From: Corynebacterium sp. ACRPH
GTDB lineage: Bacteria; Actinomycetota; Actinomycetes; Mycobacteriales; Mycobacteriaceae
DNA: 64,000 nucleotides
Assembly: GCF_022347285.1 (NCBI RefSeq)
Contig: NZ_JAKRND010000003.1
Location: 1-64,000, forward strand
Direction: 5' to 3'
Shown: in pieces, positions 8,467 to 17,575 of the stretch
Numbering within the stretch: the first letter of the stretch is position 1
Layout of the letters: each line of letters begins with the position of its first letter
Translations under genes and position numbers: made by a program
Notes under the pieces: model-generated
What the model was told of the DNA's origin: nothing
What the model saw: the letters and a program-made list of their open reading frames with translations, nothing else
Databases searched by the model: none

Positions 8467-9760
8467 GCGCACAACGGGGATACAAGTATCTGGGTTTAAT
8501 TTTCTACTGCGCAGGCTCGAGCTCGCGCTGGTCATTGGGGACCCGCGAATGGCCCACGATCCGCTGCGCAGCCAGCGGCGGGCGCTGGTCGTCGGCGTGT
8601 TGCTGAGCCTGTTGATCGCCGGTGGTGCGGTGATGCTGGGGCTACTGCGCCCACAGCCAAGCCTGGACGGGGCCGATCTGGTGGCCGATGAAACCGGCAC
8701 GCTGCACCTGCGCCTGGAGGATTCCTACCATCCGATCACGAACGTCGCCTCCGCGCGGCTGATCCTACAGCAGCCTGTCGAGGTGCAGAAAACCACCGCT
8801 GAACAGCTATCCCAGGTGCCGTTGGGGCAGCCGATCGGCATTCCGCAGGTGCCGGCGCTTTCTGCCGCGCCGGACCGCGAGTGGTTGTACTGCGACCGTG
8901 CGGACGGTGGCGTGGGCACGGTCGTGGCCGTCGAGCGCATCAAGGCGCATCGCCATGCTCTGCTGGCTGCGCCTTCGGGTTATTGGCTTATTGACGCCAC
9001 CACTCGCTCCCGCATAACCCCAGACGCAGCCCGGGCTTTCGGCACGGAGGCGGTGCCCGCCAGCGATGGGTTGGTTCAGCAGTTCCGCCGTAGCCCCGAC
9101 ATCGCCATGCCGGCGGGGAAGACGAAGATGCCCGCGCCTTTCGACGTGGCGGGCAGGGTAATCACGGCTGGCGACCGGGCGTTTCTGGTGGATCGGTCGG
9201 GAGTGGGGGAGGTCAAGGGCTCGCGGCGCGACTTTGCCCTGGCCAGCAGCCCCGTGCCGCCGGTGGAGGCACCGCTGGCGGATGTGATGCGCCAGCCGAG
9301 TGTGGACGTGTTGGCGGGAATCCCGGAGTTCGACGGTGAGCAGCCCGTGACGTGGGCGCAGCCGCAGATGGTGTGCGCGGGGCCGCAAGGGCTGGCGGAG
9401 CCGGAGGATGGCGCCGCAGCTGGCAGCGGCGTAGGGAAGGATGGCGCAGGCGCGGACTCAGCCGGAATCAGCACCGTGCTGGCCGGCGACGAACCAACCG
9501 CCTTCTACGGCCCGCGGGGCACGTCGGCGCTGAAGACGGAGCGCGGATACGTGCTGGTCAGCGATAACGGAGTGCGCTACTCCGTGGGGAGCCAGGCCGA
9601 GCTGCGCGCCCTGGGGTTCAGCTCGGAGCACGAAGTTCAGTTCGCCCGCGTGGCCTCGCTGCCCGACGGCGGCCTGCTGTCCGCGGAGAAAGCCCGACAG
9701 ACGACCGTAGCGATGATGCCCAGCGCCAGCACGAGGGAGAGCACGACCGGCACGGAGTAG
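8465..9760 (+). CDS. eccB: type VII secretion protein EccB
   Basis: A 431-residue EccB of the ESX-4 type: a short cytoplasmic N-terminus, one membrane helix and a large periplasmic domain. The start [22 protein letters not shown] and the following DPRMAHDPLRSQRRALVVG are hallmark EccB sequence. The membrane helix is at about residues 41-61 (VVGVLLSLLIAGGAVMLGLL). A YCDRA cysteine near residue 143 and a later one (MVCAGPQ) probably form the family disulphide. The frame stays open upstream to 7997, but homology begins at ATG 8465, preceded by AAAGGGGGGAG. The 3' end overlaps the mycosin gene on the other strand by 124 bp. Confidence 0.9.
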   Translation: MRTTGIQVSGFNFLLRRLELALVIGDPRMAHDPLRSQRRALVVGVLLSLLIAGGAVMLGLLRPQPSLDGADLVADETGTLHLRLEDSYHPITNVASARLILQQPVEVQKTTAEQLSQVPLGQPIGIPQVPALSAAPDREWLYCDRADGGVGTVVAVERIKAHRHALLAAPSGYWLIDATTRSRITPDAARAFGTEAVPASDGLVQQFRRSPDIAMPAGKTKMPAPFDVAGRVITAGDRAFLVDRSGVGEVKGSRRDFALASSPVPPVEAPLADVMRQPSVDVLAGIPEFDGEQPVTWAQPQMVCAGPQGLAEPEDGAAAGSGVGKDGAGADSAGISTVLAGDEPTAFYGPRGTSALKTERGYVLVSDNGVRYSVGSQAELRALGFSSEHEVQFARVASLPDGGLLSAEKARQTTVAMMPSASTRESTTGTE

Positions 9761-10820
9761 TCGGCAGCCTCCGGCTGGTGAGGCTGGGTGCTGACGGTCT
9801 GCAGCTCGTAGCGTGCGTCGGTCGAGTCATCGCTGCCAATGCTGCCATTGTTGCCGTCGCTGCCAACGCGGTTCCGCGCATCCCGCAGGTCCAGCGCCCT
9901 ATCCACTGCTGCGGCGGGATTCACAACCAGCATCTGCTTCCCCAATCCCGGGCCGCTCGCGCCGGGAGAGGCTGTGGAGGTCAGCAGCTCGCGGACCTCC
10001 TGCACACTGAGGTGCGGGACGATCTGCCAGACTAGCGCCGCTGTCCCGGACACCACCGGCGCGGCGAAACTGGTGCCCTCGAAAGGATCGGGGTTGCCGA
10101 CGATGGTGTGCACCTTCCCGCGCACGTCCACCTGCCCTTCCACCGGCCCGCCGGGGGCAAATAGGTCCACCCAGTGCGTCGGCGCGCTGTACTGCGCGGG
10201 CACGCGACCCTGGTCGGCGGAGTTCTCCTTCCCGGCAGCTGGCCCTGCGACTGACCCTGCACCAGCCGCCGGCTCTTGCGCTCGCGGCGCGACCGCGCCC
10301 ACTGCCAGCACCGGATCCAAACTAGAGGGAAACGTCGGCGCCCCCTCCGGGCACTGACCCGTGTTGCCAGTGGAAGCCACCACCAGCACCCCGGCCTTCT
10401 CCGCCTGTCCTATGGCCTCCCGCAGTTCTGCCGTATCCTCGCAGGCCACCATCGAAATATTGATGACCTTCACCCGCGCCTTCAGCGCTCGGTCGATCGC
10501 TCGAACCAGATCCTCCACCGTGCCCTCAGCCCGGGAGGCAACCGCGTTATGTCTAAACGAATGCACCTTTGCTTCCGGCGCTATCGCCCGCAGCACGCTG
10601 GTCACCACGGATCCGTGCAGCACGCAAAAATCACGGTCTCCCATCACGCCCGGCCCGGCGGAACCCGTATCAATCACAGCCACGTCCACGTCCCGGCCCC
10701 GGGACAGGGCGTGCAGCGCTGGGTACGAGGGGCGTCAATATCCGGCAAAGGCACAGTACCCGGCGCCGCAACGGTGCCTTCCTGGCAGTTCCCGTGGGGC
10801 GAGGAATCTTGGATGATCAT
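9637..10820 (-). CDS. mycP: mycosin (subtilisin-like ESX protease) with an apparent -1 frameshift
   Basis: The catalytic part reads from 10689 to 9637. It has the Asp in VAVIDTG, the His in HGSVVTS and the Ser in GTSFAAPVVSG, then a C-terminal membrane helix (VPVVLSLVLALGIIATVV). Starting at the Asp strand would remove the pro-region, and an in-frame TGA sits at 10737-10735. A different frame begins at ATG 10820, overlapping the eccD stop as TGATG. It supplies MIIQDSSPHGNCQEGT..., which aligns in style with the Cys-containing N-terminus of mycosins. Adding one C to the CCCC run near 10730-10733 joins the two frames into APSYPALHALSRGRDVDV. No signal peptide is visible even then. It may be a broken gene, a sequencing error or a slippage site. 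Confidence 0.72.
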
Positions 10821-11971
10821 CAGCCGATGCCTCGAATCGCCTCGAAAATCCCCGTGGTCTGCAGTGCCAGGGGGATGGCCAGACAGAACGCAACGGCCTC
10901 CACCATGTCGATCACCCGGCCCAGCATCGGCGACTGCATGCGCACCGCCGGCAGGCCAACCAGCACCAGGCACGCCGCACCCCAGGGTTCGTGCAACGCC
11001 AGCCACAGAATCGTCGCCGCGGACAACACCGCCAGCGCCACCGAATGCACCGGCCGGGTACTGCGCGCACTCACGCCCAGCACGGCCACCAGCACCAGCA
11101 GCGCCGCGCGCCACAGGCTCAGCGGCTCACCCCACGGCGCCAGCTGGTACACGCATGCACCCAGCACCGCCACGATTGCCACAACCAGGGCGGAGTGCAC
11201 CTCCACCACCTGGCCCGCGCGGGTGGTCGTCGGCTGAGTAAACACACCAGTCGCGGGCACCTTTGGCAGTTTGATACCCGCCAGGCCGATCGCAATCTGC
11301 CCTGAATAAGCCAACGCGAACATCGCCAGCAGCAGCGTAACCCCCGGCCAGAAATTCACCGCCGCGAACACCACCCACGTGGCCGTCACGATCCGCGCCG
11401 GGCCGCTGCGCCACACCATGAGAGCCGCCACAAAGCATGCGCACAGCACATTCACGTGTAGGCCCAGCCCGAAGCCGAGGATCGCGGCCAGGTAGGTGAA
11501 GTTGCGGTGGTGCAGCGAAGCCGCCGCAGTAGCCAGTGCCGCCACCGCGGTTGCCACGATCGTTGCGGTATCTGCCGAATGATTGAGGTTAAGGACGCCC
11601 CCAGCTCCAACCAGCTGATTGTCCAAAGGGTGCCACGCAGGGGCGGCTTGCAGGCTGAACAGCGCAACGATGGCCGCGGCGATCCAGGCAGCAGGGCTGG
11701 CGGGGATAGGGCCGGAGAGCTCCTCGACCGCCTCGGCTGGCGGGGCGGGAACGGTGGCGATCTGCAAGGTCAGCGACTCGCCGGGGCGCACCCCAGCCTC
11801 CGCCAGGGTGTACTGGGGCTGGACCTGACCAACCGCCCGGTGGAGAGTCCAGTGTTCCCCCGGTTCCGCATCTACGAGGTGTGGAATGAGTTCCGCGACG
11901 GGCACATGGTCGGCGATGGCAGCGTTGATGGTGGTGCCCTTCGCGGGCACGGAAATGCTGAGAGCTAGCAC
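10820..11971 (-). CDS. eccD: type VII secretion integral membrane protein EccD
   Basis: A 383-residue EccD, the channel-lining membrane subunit of ESX systems. Residues 1 to about 85 form the YukD/ubiquitin-like domain (LALSISVPAKGTTINAAIADHVPVAELIPH region, ending ...GESLTLQIATV). About ten or eleven hydrophobic helices follow to the C-terminus. It is shorter than mycobacterial EccD4, by about 80 residues from recall. GTG 11971 is the start, with GGGGGATTTT placed 9 nt upstream exactly as for eccC and the first esx gene. It is divergent from eccC and translationally coupled to the mycosin gene through TGATG. Confidence 0.9.
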   Translation of the reverse strand: MLALSISVPAKGTTINAAIADHVPVAELIPHLVDAEPGEHWTLHRAVGQVQPQYTLAEAGVRPGESLTLQIATVPAPPAEAVEELSGPIPASPAAWIAAAIVALFSLQAAPAWHPLDNQLVGAGGVLNLNHSADTATIVATAVAALATAAASLHHRNFTYLAAILGFGLGLHVNVLCACFVAALMVWRSGPARIVTATWVVFAAVNFWPGVTLLLAMFALAYSGQIAIGLAGIKLPKVPATGVFTQPTTTRAGQVVEVHSALVVAIVAVLGACVYQLAPWGEPLSLWRAALLVLVAVLGVSARSTRPVHSVALAVLSAATILWLALHEPWGAACLVLVGLPAVRMQSPMLGRVIDMVEAVAFCLAIPLALQTTGIFEAIRGIG

Positions 11972-11980
11972 AGTAGAAAA

Positions 11981-11986
11981 TCCCCC
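11981..11986 (-). promoter_or_regulatory. GGGGGA leader box of eccD
   Basis: On the minus strand the leader reads CAGGGGGATTTT and then 5 nt to the GTG. The same box, with 9 nt between GGGGGA and the start codon, precedes eccC and the first WXG100 gene. Confidence 0.6.
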
Positions 11987-12190
11987 TGGTGGTGCACGTT
12001 TTAGGCCGTGCCCGATTGAGTGTGCAGCGAGGATCCCCCCTTTGGACCCCGCCGGTGTTTCTTACACGGCACAGATAGTAACCCAGGCGAGGCGAGCGCG
12101 CTTGCCCTGCGGGCTGTCCGGGGAAGGTTTAGAATCAAAAACCACATCCAGGGGGTTGGATGGGGATTAAGTGGGGACTAGCAGGTAACC

Positions 12191-12196
12191 GGGGGA
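12191..12196 (+). promoter_or_regulatory. GGGGGA leader box of eccC
   Basis: CCGGGGGATTTTTCACC stands directly before the eccC ATG (12206), with 9 nt between GGGGGA and the start. It probably serves as ribosome site; the invariant TTTT after it suggests an additional role. Confidence 0.6.
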
Positions 12197-12205
12197 TTTT
12201 TCACC

Positions 12206-15200
12206 ATGCAAACACAGGCGCCGCCGACGCTGCCGAAAGACAAACAACCGTTCATCAGGCTGCTCTTGCCTGCCGTCATGCTGGTCGCTGTGGTGGGCAT
12301 GGTCGCTGCCATGGTGCTTTCCGGGTCAGGGCGCAACCCGATTAGCTTCATCTTTCCGCTGATGATGCTGGGCAGCATGGCGATGATGTTCCAGCCGGGG
12401 GCGAATGTGGACGAGACGCGGCGTTCGTTCCACCGGCACATCGACGCGCTGAAGGACAGTGTGCAGCGCAGCCACGACGAGCAGCTGCAGGGCATGCTGG
12501 CAGCCCACCCGCACCCGCAAGCGCTGTGGACGCATGTGCACACCGGCACCGACGTAACCGCCGAGCCGGGCGTGGTGCGCATCGGCACCGCGGTGCAGAC
12601 CCCGGACGATCCACTGGAAGTGCCGGTGAACGCCCCGCCGGAGGACCTGGAGCCGGTCAGTGCTATGAGCTTGCGGGAGGTCGCGTTGCGTTACGCCACC
12701 ATCGAAGCGCCGGTATCCGTGGAGTTGGCGAGCTTTCACTGCATCGTGCTGCTCGGCGACGGGGCTGCTGGCCTGGCACGCGCCATGCAGGCGCAACTGG
12801 CGATGCAGGACCCGGACATCATCGGGATCACCGGGCCTTTCGAGGAGTGGTTGCCGCACGACGGGCCGCGCAAGGTGCACTTCTGCACGGGACAAAGCCC
12901 CGTGGTTGCCGGCGCGGTGGTTACCGACCCGAGCGAGGAGTGGGTGGAAAACGCCAAGGGGCACGGCTTGTTGCTGCAGGTGGACGATGCCGAGGGCGGG
13001 TGCCTGCTGAGCGCCTGGACCGTCGATGGCTGGGTGCCCTTCGGAGTGGCCGACCAGCTCAGCGAGGTGGAACTGGCGCAGATTTGCCGCGCCAGGTCCA
13101 CCGTGAAATCCAGCACTTCACTGCTGGAACTGCCGGGCGGGGACTTGCGCGCACCCATCGGCTTTTCTGGTGCGCCGGTGTACCTGGACATCAAGGAATC
13201 CGCCCTGGGAGGCATCGGCCCGCATGGTCTGTGTGTGGGTGCGACAGGTAGCGGGAAGTCGGAACTGCTGAAAAGCGTGGTGATCAGCTTCACCCACCAG
13301 CACAGCCCGGAGGAGCTGAACTTCGTGCTCGTGGACTTCAAGGGCGGCGCCAGCTTCCTGGGGATGGATCGGTTGCCCCACACGTCCGCGCTGATCACCA
13401 ACCTGGCTGAGGAGGCGGGGCTGGTCGACCGAATGCAGGATAGTTTGCTGGGGGAGATGCATCGGCGTCAAGAAAAGCTCCGCGCCGCAGGCCTGACCAC
13501 GGCGGCGGAATACAACCGCGCCTACCCGGGACAGATGCCGGCGCTGTTTATCGTGGTGGACGAGTTCTCCGAGTTGCTGCACGCCCGGCCCGAGTTCGCC
13601 GAAGTGTTCGCCGCGATCGGGCGGCTGGGGCGCAGCCTGCGAATGCACTTGCTGCTGGCCACCCAGCGCCTGGAGGAGGGGCGCCTGCGCGGCTTGGAAT
13701 CCCACCTGAGTTATCGCATCGCCCTGCGCACATTCTCTGCCTCCGAATCCCGCGCGCTGATCGGCACCACCGAGGCCTACGAGCTGCCCGCCACCCCAGG
13801 TGCCGCGATCCTTTCCGCCGGGGACAAAGTACGCTTCCACTCGGCCTATGTCTCCGGCCCGGAATTGCCTCGCGACCAGCGGCTGGTGCGGGTGTTGGGC
13901 TCCACCGTGGAGGCGGAGACCACCACCATGCAGATGGTGATCGACCGGCTAGAGGGGCCGAACCAGAATCCGGTATGGCTGCCGCCGCTGCCGGAAGATC
14001 TGCCCGCCAGCGAGGTTATGGAGCCCCGCGCGCCGGGCGTGGCCCGCATTGGCCTGGAGGATCTTCCCTTCGAGGGGCTGCAGGTGCCGATGGATGTGGA
14101 CCTGCGCCGCAAGCATTGGGCGATCGTCGGCCAGCCGCGCACGGGCAAGACCACGGCGGTGCGCAGCCTGGTGTTGGGGTGGATATTGAGCTCGCCGGGC
14201 TGGCCCGTGTACATCTTCGACCCGGGCGGTGGACTGAGGGATCTCGCGCGTTTGCCACAGGTGGCGGCGGTGGTGGGGCCCGATGGTCTGGCGCGCCTGT
14301 TCGACGAGATGGAGCAGACGGAAGGCCAACGCCTGCTGATCATTGATGGGCTGGACCAGGTAGGGACGGCCAGCGGTGGGGCGGGCGAGGAGGAACAGCG
14401 CCTGATCCGCCTGGCCACCACCGGCCTGGAGCGCGGCCTGCATGTGGTGGTCACCGCGTTGCGGTGGAACTTCCGACCCTCGTTGCGGGACGTGCTGACC
14501 GGCCAGATCGAACTACGGATGACCCCGCTAGACGCGCATTTCCGCGAAGCGCAGAAATCCCTTCCAGACGTGCCCGGCCGGGGTGTGTCGCCCCGCGGCA
14601 AGCACGTGCAGTTCGCCAACTCCACCGCGCAGGACATCGAGCACGTGCGGATGGAAAGCACCCGTCGCGGCGAGCCGGAGGTGGCCATGCGGGTGCTGCC
14701 GGAGCGCATCGGTTGGGAGGAGCTGGGCGACCCGCAGGCATTCGCTATCGGCGGCCCGCGCCTGGATCCGGTCCGTTGGGATCGGAGGACTTTCCCGCAC
14801 CTGGTGGCCATTGGCCAGGCGGGAAGTGGTGTGACAACCGCCCTGCGCGCCGTGATGCAGTCCGTCGCAGACACTCGCAGCCACACCGGCGAGCCGCCGG
14901 AGTTCCTGGTTACGGACACGCGCCGCGGGTTGCTGGGTGTTGCGGGTTATCGCGTGCCGGAGGACTTCCGCGCGGACCTGGCCGAGTGGGTTACCACGCT
15001 GCGGGACCGCATTCCGGGCAGCGACGTGACTCCGCAGCAGCTGCGGGAACGCTCCTGGTGGTCCGGGCCGGAGCTATTCGTGGTGGTCGATGATGCGGAC
15101 GCCGATCCCGGCCTCGACCAGCTGCTTCCCCTGTTGCCTTACGCCGCCGACATCGGCCTACACCTGGTGCTCGGCCGCCGTTCAGGGCAGTTCGCCCGCG

Positions 15201-15382
15201 CGGCCTATCAGCCGCTGACGCAGGCCATGCGCGACCAGAGCGCGTGGTTGCTGTTTTCTGCGCCGCGCGAGGACGGGCCGATTGCGGGGGTTCGTTTAGT
15301 ACGACGCCCACAGGGGCGCGCCGCCTATGTGCACAAAGAAACCTGGACGGTGCACGTGGCCGAGGTGGCGGAACAGAACTGA
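12206..15382 (+). CDS. eccC: type VII secretion ATPase EccC (fused EccCa-EccCb)
   Basis: A 1058-residue FtsK/SpoIIIE-type ATPase that recognises and drives substrates through the ESX complex. Two membrane helices lie in the first 75 residues. Three tandem ATPase domains follow. The first has Walker A GATGSGKS (K351) and Walker B LFIVVDEFSE. The second has GQPRTGKTT (K648) and RLLIIDGLDQ. The third reads GQAGSGVTT, with Val876 where the Walker A lysine should be, and keeps FVVVDDADAD. Domain 3 is therefore unlikely to hydrolyse ATP and may only bind substrate. The ATG is preceded by GGGGGATTTT. The Rv3446c-type gene begins 36 bp downstream. Confidence 0.95.
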   Translation: MQTQAPPTLPKDKQPFIRLLLPAVMLVAVVGMVAAMVLSGSGRNPISFIFPLMMLGSMAMMFQPGANVDETRRSFHRHIDALKDSVQRSHDEQLQGMLAAHPHPQALWTHVHTGTDVTAEPGVVRIGTAVQTPDDPLEVPVNAPPEDLEPVSAMSLREVALRYATIEAPVSVELASFHCIVLLGDGAAGLARAMQAQLAMQDPDIIGITGPFEEWLPHDGPRKVHFCTGQSPVVAGAVVTDPSEEWVENAKGHGLLLQVDDAEGGCLLSAWTVDGWVPFGVADQLSEVELAQICRARSTVKSSTSLLELPGGDLRAPIGFSGAPVYLDIKESALGGIGPHGLCVGATGSGKSELLKSVVISFTHQHSPEELNFVLVDFKGGASFLGMDRLPHTSALITNLAEEAGLVDRMQDSLLGEMHRRQEKLRAAGLTTAAEYNRAYPGQMPALFIVVDEFSELLHARPEFAEVFAAIGRLGRSLRMHLLLATQRLEEGRLRGLESHLSYRIALRTFSASESRALIGTTEAYELPATPGAAILSAGDKVRFHSAYVSGPELPRDQRLVRVLGSTVEAETTTMQMVIDRLEGPNQNPVWLPPLPEDLPASEVMEPRAPGVARIGLEDLPFEGLQVPMDVDLRRKHWAIVGQPRTGKTTAVRSLVLGWILSSPGWPVYIFDPGGGLRDLARLPQVAAVVGPDGLARLFDEMEQTEGQRLLIIDGLDQVGTASGGAGEEEQRLIRLATTGLERGLHVVVTALRWNFRPSLRDVLTGQIELRMTPLDAHFREAQKSLPDVPGRGVSPRGKHVQFANSTAQDIEHVRMESTRRGEPEVAMRVLPERIGWEELGDPQAFAIGGPRLDPVRWDRRTFPHLVAIGQAGSGVTTALRAVMQSVADTRSHTGEPPEFLVTDTRRGLLGVAGYRVPEDFRADLAEWVTTLRDRIPGSDVTPQQLRERSWWSGPELFVVVDDADADPGLDQLLPLLPYAADIGLHLVLGRRSGQFARAAYQPLTQAMRDQSAWLLFSAPREDGPIAGVRLVRRPQGRAAYVHKETWTVHVAEVAEQN

Positions 15383-15418
15383 GAACTCTTGTGAGTAATT
15401 AGGAACGATTGAGAATAA

Positions 15419-16720
15419 ATGAGTGGGGCGGGAAAAATGAGGGTAGATCAGAAGATTGGGGAAGCCCGGGGACTGCTGGCCGAGGCACTGGCGCTGCAGG
15501 AATCGGGCGTGCTGGTCAGCGGCATGACGGTGACGGATCTGGCCACGGGGTTCGTGGTGACCGGCGATGTAGAGATGCAACGACCGGGATACTTGCAGTA
15601 CGAGGGGGCCGATAGCGCAGCGGACGCAATGGACGACGTGGAGTTCCAGCGTTCGGGGCTGAGTCTCGGTAGGCTCTCCGAGCTCTTTGAGATGGTCAGC
15701 GAGGTGCTGGAACAACGACAGGAGTACCCGGAGGCAGCGGCGGTGAACCCGCCGGAGCCCCGCGAGCTGTTTCCCTGGGGCATCGGACTGCGGGAGGTAG
15801 ACGTTCTGGTCACCGGTTCCTTTGCAGTGCAGGTTGTGCACTATCTGCGGATCATGGGCGTGCGTGCGCGACTGGTGGATAACGACATGGTGCTGCGGGT
15901 CGCCAGTGAGCTCGCGCTGGCACAGCAAGAGCTGGAACACCTGAACTTTGCCGAACCGGTTCGCCATCGAGACGTGGACACTGCGGTAGCAGAACCCGTA
16001 GGGGAAGCGGAAGAGTGGCAGGAGGTGGAGGAGAGGGCGTCAATAAAAAAGGAAGAAAGAAAAGACATCCGCAGGCTACCCGCGGCGCTGGCCGCCTTGG
16101 CGCTGTTTATAGTCGGCGGGCTGGTGGCGACGTTCACGGTGTTCGACTCGCAGGCGGCAGAGAACACGGCTGGCGCGGAAGGCACGGAAAGCGCTGCGAG
16201 TGCCACGGGGAGCCTGAGCGTGGAGCCAGAGGAACCTATCGCGGACGAACCGGGCCCAGAAGGGACCGGCGAGGAGGCGACAGAACCCTTCCCCGAGCCA
16301 CACAGGAGGGGCGTGACCACGGCCGACCAGAGCTCACGGCGCGCGGACATACCGATCAGCGTGAACGTGGACGGGTGGCGCTTAGGTAGTGCGACTCGTG
16401 CGCGGGAGGAATACGTCGGCGACGACGAAGGGATGCGTGTGCTGGTGGCGGCCAAGGAGACGCCGCTGAAAACACAGGAGGAAATGGATGCGGCGATGCT
16501 CGGCGCGCTCAACGACGTGAGCAGCAGCGACGATGGGGTGACAGTGGTGTCGACCCAGCCGGTGAGTTACGAGGAGAACTATCCGAGTTCGACGACCTTG
16601 TGGCATGTGCGGCTGGTGGACGGGCACCAGATTTCGGTGGGCTGCCAGTACAGGCAGTGGAATGAGCAGCGGGAAAAGGTGTGCCAGGAGTTTGTGGCGA
16701 CGGCACGACCGGAAAAATAG
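15419..16720 (+). CDS. type VII secretion-associated protein, Rv3446c family
   Basis: A 433-residue single-pass membrane protein. A cytoplasmic N-terminal region (residues 1 to about 215) precedes a membrane helix (LAALALFIVGGLVATFTVF, about 222-240). After it come an acidic Ala/Thr/Glu linker and a conserved C-terminal domain from about residue 305 (ISVNVDGWRLG...) with two cysteines (SVGCQYRQW, KVCQEF). This matches the ESX-4-associated family found beside eccC4 in mycobacteria; its role is not established. ATG 15437, behind GTGGGGCGGG, is an equally good start. It lies between eccC and the WXG100 pair. Confidence 0.75.
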   Translation: MSGAGKMRVDQKIGEARGLLAEALALQESGVLVSGMTVTDLATGFVVTGDVEMQRPGYLQYEGADSAADAMDDVEFQRSGLSLGRLSELFEMVSEVLEQRQEYPEAAAVNPPEPRELFPWGIGLREVDVLVTGSFAVQVVHYLRIMGVRARLVDNDMVLRVASELALAQQELEHLNFAEPVRHRDVDTAVAEPVGEAEEWQEVEERASIKKEERKDIRRLPAALAALALFIVGGLVATFTVFDSQAAENTAGAEGTESAASATGSLSVEPEEPIADEPGPEGTGEEATEPFPEPHRRGVTTADQSSRRADIPISVNVDGWRLGSATRAREEYVGDDEGMRVLVAAKETPLKTQEEMDAAMLGALNDVSSSDDGVTVVSTQPVSYEENYPSSTTLWHVRLVDGHQISVGCQYRQWNEQREKVCQEFVATARPEK

Positions 16721-16748
16721 GGGAAAGCAGGAAATGTGGGGAATACCG

Positions 16749-16778
16749 TGAACCTTTTCGCAGCGCGGCGAGTATAAC
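16749..16778 (+). promoter_or_regulatory. possible promoter of the esx pair
   Basis: TGAACC (16749-16754), an 18-bp spacer and TATAAC (16773-16778) lie 92 bp before the first WXG100 start, so the pair may be transcribed apart from eccC. Confidence 0.4.
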
Positions 16779-16870
16779 CCTTACGATGGCGCCTTCAACA
16801 GGGTTTTCAAGGGGATACCCGGCGGCATGATCGACAAATTGCGGAACTTTCAACAGGGGGATTTTAAGAC

Positions 16871-17158
16871 ATGAGCTTTAAAACAGATGTCAGCACGATG
16901 AACCAGGCGGCGAACAACGTCGACCGTGTGAAGGACGAGGTGCAGGGCGAGCTCAGCCGCCTGCGTGGCGTGGTGGATGACGTTTCCGGCAGCTGGAAGG
17001 GGCAGGCACAGACCTCCTTCCACTCGCTTATGGAGCGCTGGGACGAGAACGCGCGGAAGCTTAACGAGGCACTGCAGAGCATCGCGGACAACATCCGCGC
17101 CAACGCCGGTGACTTCGATACCACCGACGTGGACAATGCGGCAGCTTTCAACGCTTAA
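16871..17158 (+). CDS. WXG100 protein, ESX-4 substrate (first of pair)
   Basis: A 95-residue helical hairpin protein of the ESAT-6/CFP-10 family, presumed secreted as a heterodimer with the next gene product. The turn motif is S-WKG-Q near residue 43. Helices flank it (MNQAANNVDRVKDEVQGEL and MERWDENARKLNEALQSIA). I see no YxxxD/E export motif in the C-terminal tail. The leader is CAGGGGGATTTT with the ATG 9 nt after GGGGGA. Position next to rplM-rpsI corresponds to esxT/esxU of mycobacterial ESX-4. Confidence 0.9.
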   Translation: MSFKTDVSTMNQAANNVDRVKDEVQGELSRLRGVVDDVSGSWKGQAQTSFHSLMERWDENARKLNEALQSIADNIRANAGDFDTTDVDNAAAFNA

Positions 17159-17218
17159 CCCGGGCCCGCTGGGCGCACAAGAGATTCATCACAGAATTTA
17201 TTACAGAAGGGGACAGGA

Positions 17219-17500
17219 ATGATTCAGTACAACTTTGCGCAGATCGCCAATGCTGCGGATGACATCAACCGTGGCAACGGCACCATCAACGGTCTGCTGG
17301 GAGACCTCAAGCGCGATCTGCAGCCGATGGTTAGCGAGTGGGAGGGTGCGGCCTCCGACAGCTACCAAGCTGCTCAGAAAAAGTGGGATGACTCCGCACA
17401 GGAGATCAACGAGGTGCTGGGGCAGATCTCCCGCACCGTCCGCCAGGCAAATGATCGCATGAGCGAAATCAACACCAACGCAGCTAATAGCTGGGCATAA
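17219..17500 (+). CDS. WXG100 protein, ESX-4 substrate (second of pair)
   Basis: A 93-residue WXG100 protein with the turn E-WEG-AA near residue 42 and amphipathic helices on both sides. It follows the first WXG100 gene by 60 bp, with AGAAGGGGACAGG as ribosome site, and should be its dimer partner. It lacks a YxxxD/E motif, so the export signal of the pair is not evident. A strong hairpin follows. Confidence 0.9.
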   Translation: MIQYNFAQIANAADDINRGNGTINGLLGDLKRDLQPMVSEWEGAASDSYQAAQKKWDDSAQEINEVLGQISRTVRQANDRMSEINTNAANSWA

Positions 17501-17531
17501 AACCGGCTAAACCATTTTCTCCCGTCATGCT

Positions 17532-17575
17532 CTCGGGCTCCCCTTGGACTGGAAAGGGAAGCCTGAGATTTTTCA
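17532..17575 (+). terminator. terminator of the esx pair
   Basis: CTCGGGCTCCCCTT pairs with AAGGGAAGCCTGAG (two mismatched or wobble positions) and is followed by ATTTTTC. It closes the ESX-4 transcription unit. Confidence 0.8.

Noticed and set aside
16034..16090. Frameshift within the Rv3446c-type gene at an A-rich stretch
   Set aside because: The frame continues through the membrane helix and the conserved C-terminal domain without interruption.
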